Positions 42,431 to 43,011 of a stretch of 43,011 bases of DNA are shown here, one piece after another. How positions within the stretch are numbered: position 1 is the stretch's first letter; every line of letters starts with the position of its first letter. The notes under the pieces were generated by a model, which did not search any database, was not told where the DNA came from, and worked only from the letters and a program-made list of their open reading frames with translations. Position numbers and translations under genes: made by a program. Source of the DNA: Blautia sp. BIOML-A1 (GTDB lineage Bacteria > Bacillota > Clostridia > Lachnospirales > Lachnospiraceae). The stretch spans positions 1 to 43,011 of the forward strand of contig NZ_WWVR01000029.1 in assembly GCF_009883055.1 (NCBI RefSeq), read 5' to 3'.

Positions 42431-43011
42431 CTATACAGCTACTTTTATTACTTCTGGATTTTTTAGTCCGGTTACGGACAGTTCCTTCTGTTTTCCGGAT
42501 ACGGAAAGATATTTCCGCAGGATATTAAACGCGCCTACTGCATCTGCATTAAATCTTACTCCGTCAGTTATATACATGCCCCGTTCTTTTCGGTTTGATG
42601 CTTCTGCATACCTTTTTGATACTTCCGGTGATAACGGGCTGCACTGACTGGTATAGCTTTCCTCTTGTTTTATCAATTGAATCCCATACAGTTTCAACTT
42701 ATATTCCAGCATGATATATAATTTGTTATATGGCAGGCCGTGAAACTTCTGGTTGGTCTTGTGTCCCATATCTTTTTCTTTACGGATATTTCGGATGTCC
42801 CCCACAACCACACAGCGGATATCTTCTTTTCTGCAGTATTCTGCAATCCATCTGGTCACTTTGTGAAGATAATCCTTTACTGCATTCTGCTTTTTCCTGT
42901 AAAGTCTCTGGATATGTTTCGATGATTTTGGGTATTTTATTCCTCTTTCCGATTGCTGTGCATACCATACAGACTGCACTCTGGCGATTTCTTTATGAAA
43001 ATATCTTTCCA
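42431..43011 (-). CDS. tnpB: IS200/IS605-family TnpB (OrfB), 3' part, cut by the window edge
   Basis: About 193 C-terminal residues are visible; the frame stays open to base 43011, so the N-terminus is outside. The RuvC-like catalytic residues are recognisable: Asp in VVVGDIRN, Glu in YIMLEYKLKLYGI and Asp in FNADAVGAFNILRKY. The four-cysteine zinc finger usual between the last two motifs is not intact: the region reads ESYTSQCSPLSPEVSKRYAEASNRKERGMY, with a single Cys. TnpB is an RNA-guided nuclease that helps retain the element. No tnpA was seen. Confidence 0.85.
   Translation of the reverse strand, partial: ERYFHKEIARVQSVWYAQQSERGIKYPKSSKHIQRLYRKKQNAVKDYLHKVTRWIAEYCRKEDIRCVVVGDIRNIRKEKDMGHKTNQKFHGLPYNKLYIMLEYKLKLYGIQLIKQEESYTSQCSPLSPEVSKRYAEASNRKERGMYITDGVRFNADAVGAFNILRKYLSVSGKQKELSVTGLKNPEVIKVAV

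Overview
The window looks like a chromosomal segment of an anaerobic gut Firmicute of the family Lachnospiraceae (Blautia/Ruminococcus-like). This rests on strong AGGAGG ribosome sites, TTGACA/TATAAT promoters, oxygen-sensitive glycyl-radical and corrinoid chemistry, and typical clostridial gene content. The genus is an inference. No rRNA, tRNA or CRISPR array was seen.

Region 1 (about 370-12,000) is a corrinoid-dependent methyl-transfer island built around a divergent promoter pair at 7,775-7,992. Leftward run a pterin-binding methyltransferase, a corrinoid protein, an MFS transporter, an MttB-family methyltransferase without pyrrolysine, and an OpuC-type quaternary-amine ABC importer. Rightward run a DUF1638 protein, a second corrinoid protein, a UTRA/GntR regulator and a RACo-type ferredoxin/ASKHA corrinoid reactivator. 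Together these can import a methylated amine, probably a betaine, and move its methyl group to tetrahydrofolate. The exact substrate cannot be read from sequence.

Region 2 (12,000-23,700) is mixed. It holds an ANL-family acyl-CoA ligase divergent from a large HTH protein, a soluble hybrid histidine kinase with two receiver domains, and a decayed stretch: a serine-recombinase remnant, a truncated repeat element, a MATE exporter, and a second hybrid kinase wrecked by an internal deletion. An SH3-domain membrane-anchored secreted protein closes the region.

Region 3 (23,700-41,560) is a fucose/rhamnose-to-propanediol system. It has L-fucose isomerase with a divergent AraC regulator, then a leftward bacterial microcompartment (BMC) locus of the glycyl-radical propanediol type (GRM5-like). 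The order is glycyl-radical diol dehydratase, its activase, class II aldolase, CoA-acylating aldehyde dehydrogenase, zinc-type alcohol dehydrogenase, four BMC-H shell proteins, PduL, EutN/BMC-P, PduS, PduT, a DeoR regulator, PduQ and PduO. Two consensus promoters, each with a nearby TGTTG-repeat array, probably drive this locus. Fuculokinase and a sugar transporter are not in the window.

Region 4 (41,560-43,011) has a PHP-domain phosphoesterase and the 3' part of an IS200/IS605-type TnpB gene followed by a multi-hairpin right end/omega-RNA-like segment.

The most notable unexplained structure is a family of small mobile repeats with ACTGTTCA termini. One is 142 bp, flanked by an 8-bp direct repeat and inserted at the stop codon of a shell gene. 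One is only 30 bp, also flanked by an 8-bp repeat, inside the methyltransferase island. One is truncated beside the recombinase remnant. The periodic TGTTG arrays next to both BMC promoters are the second such signal.
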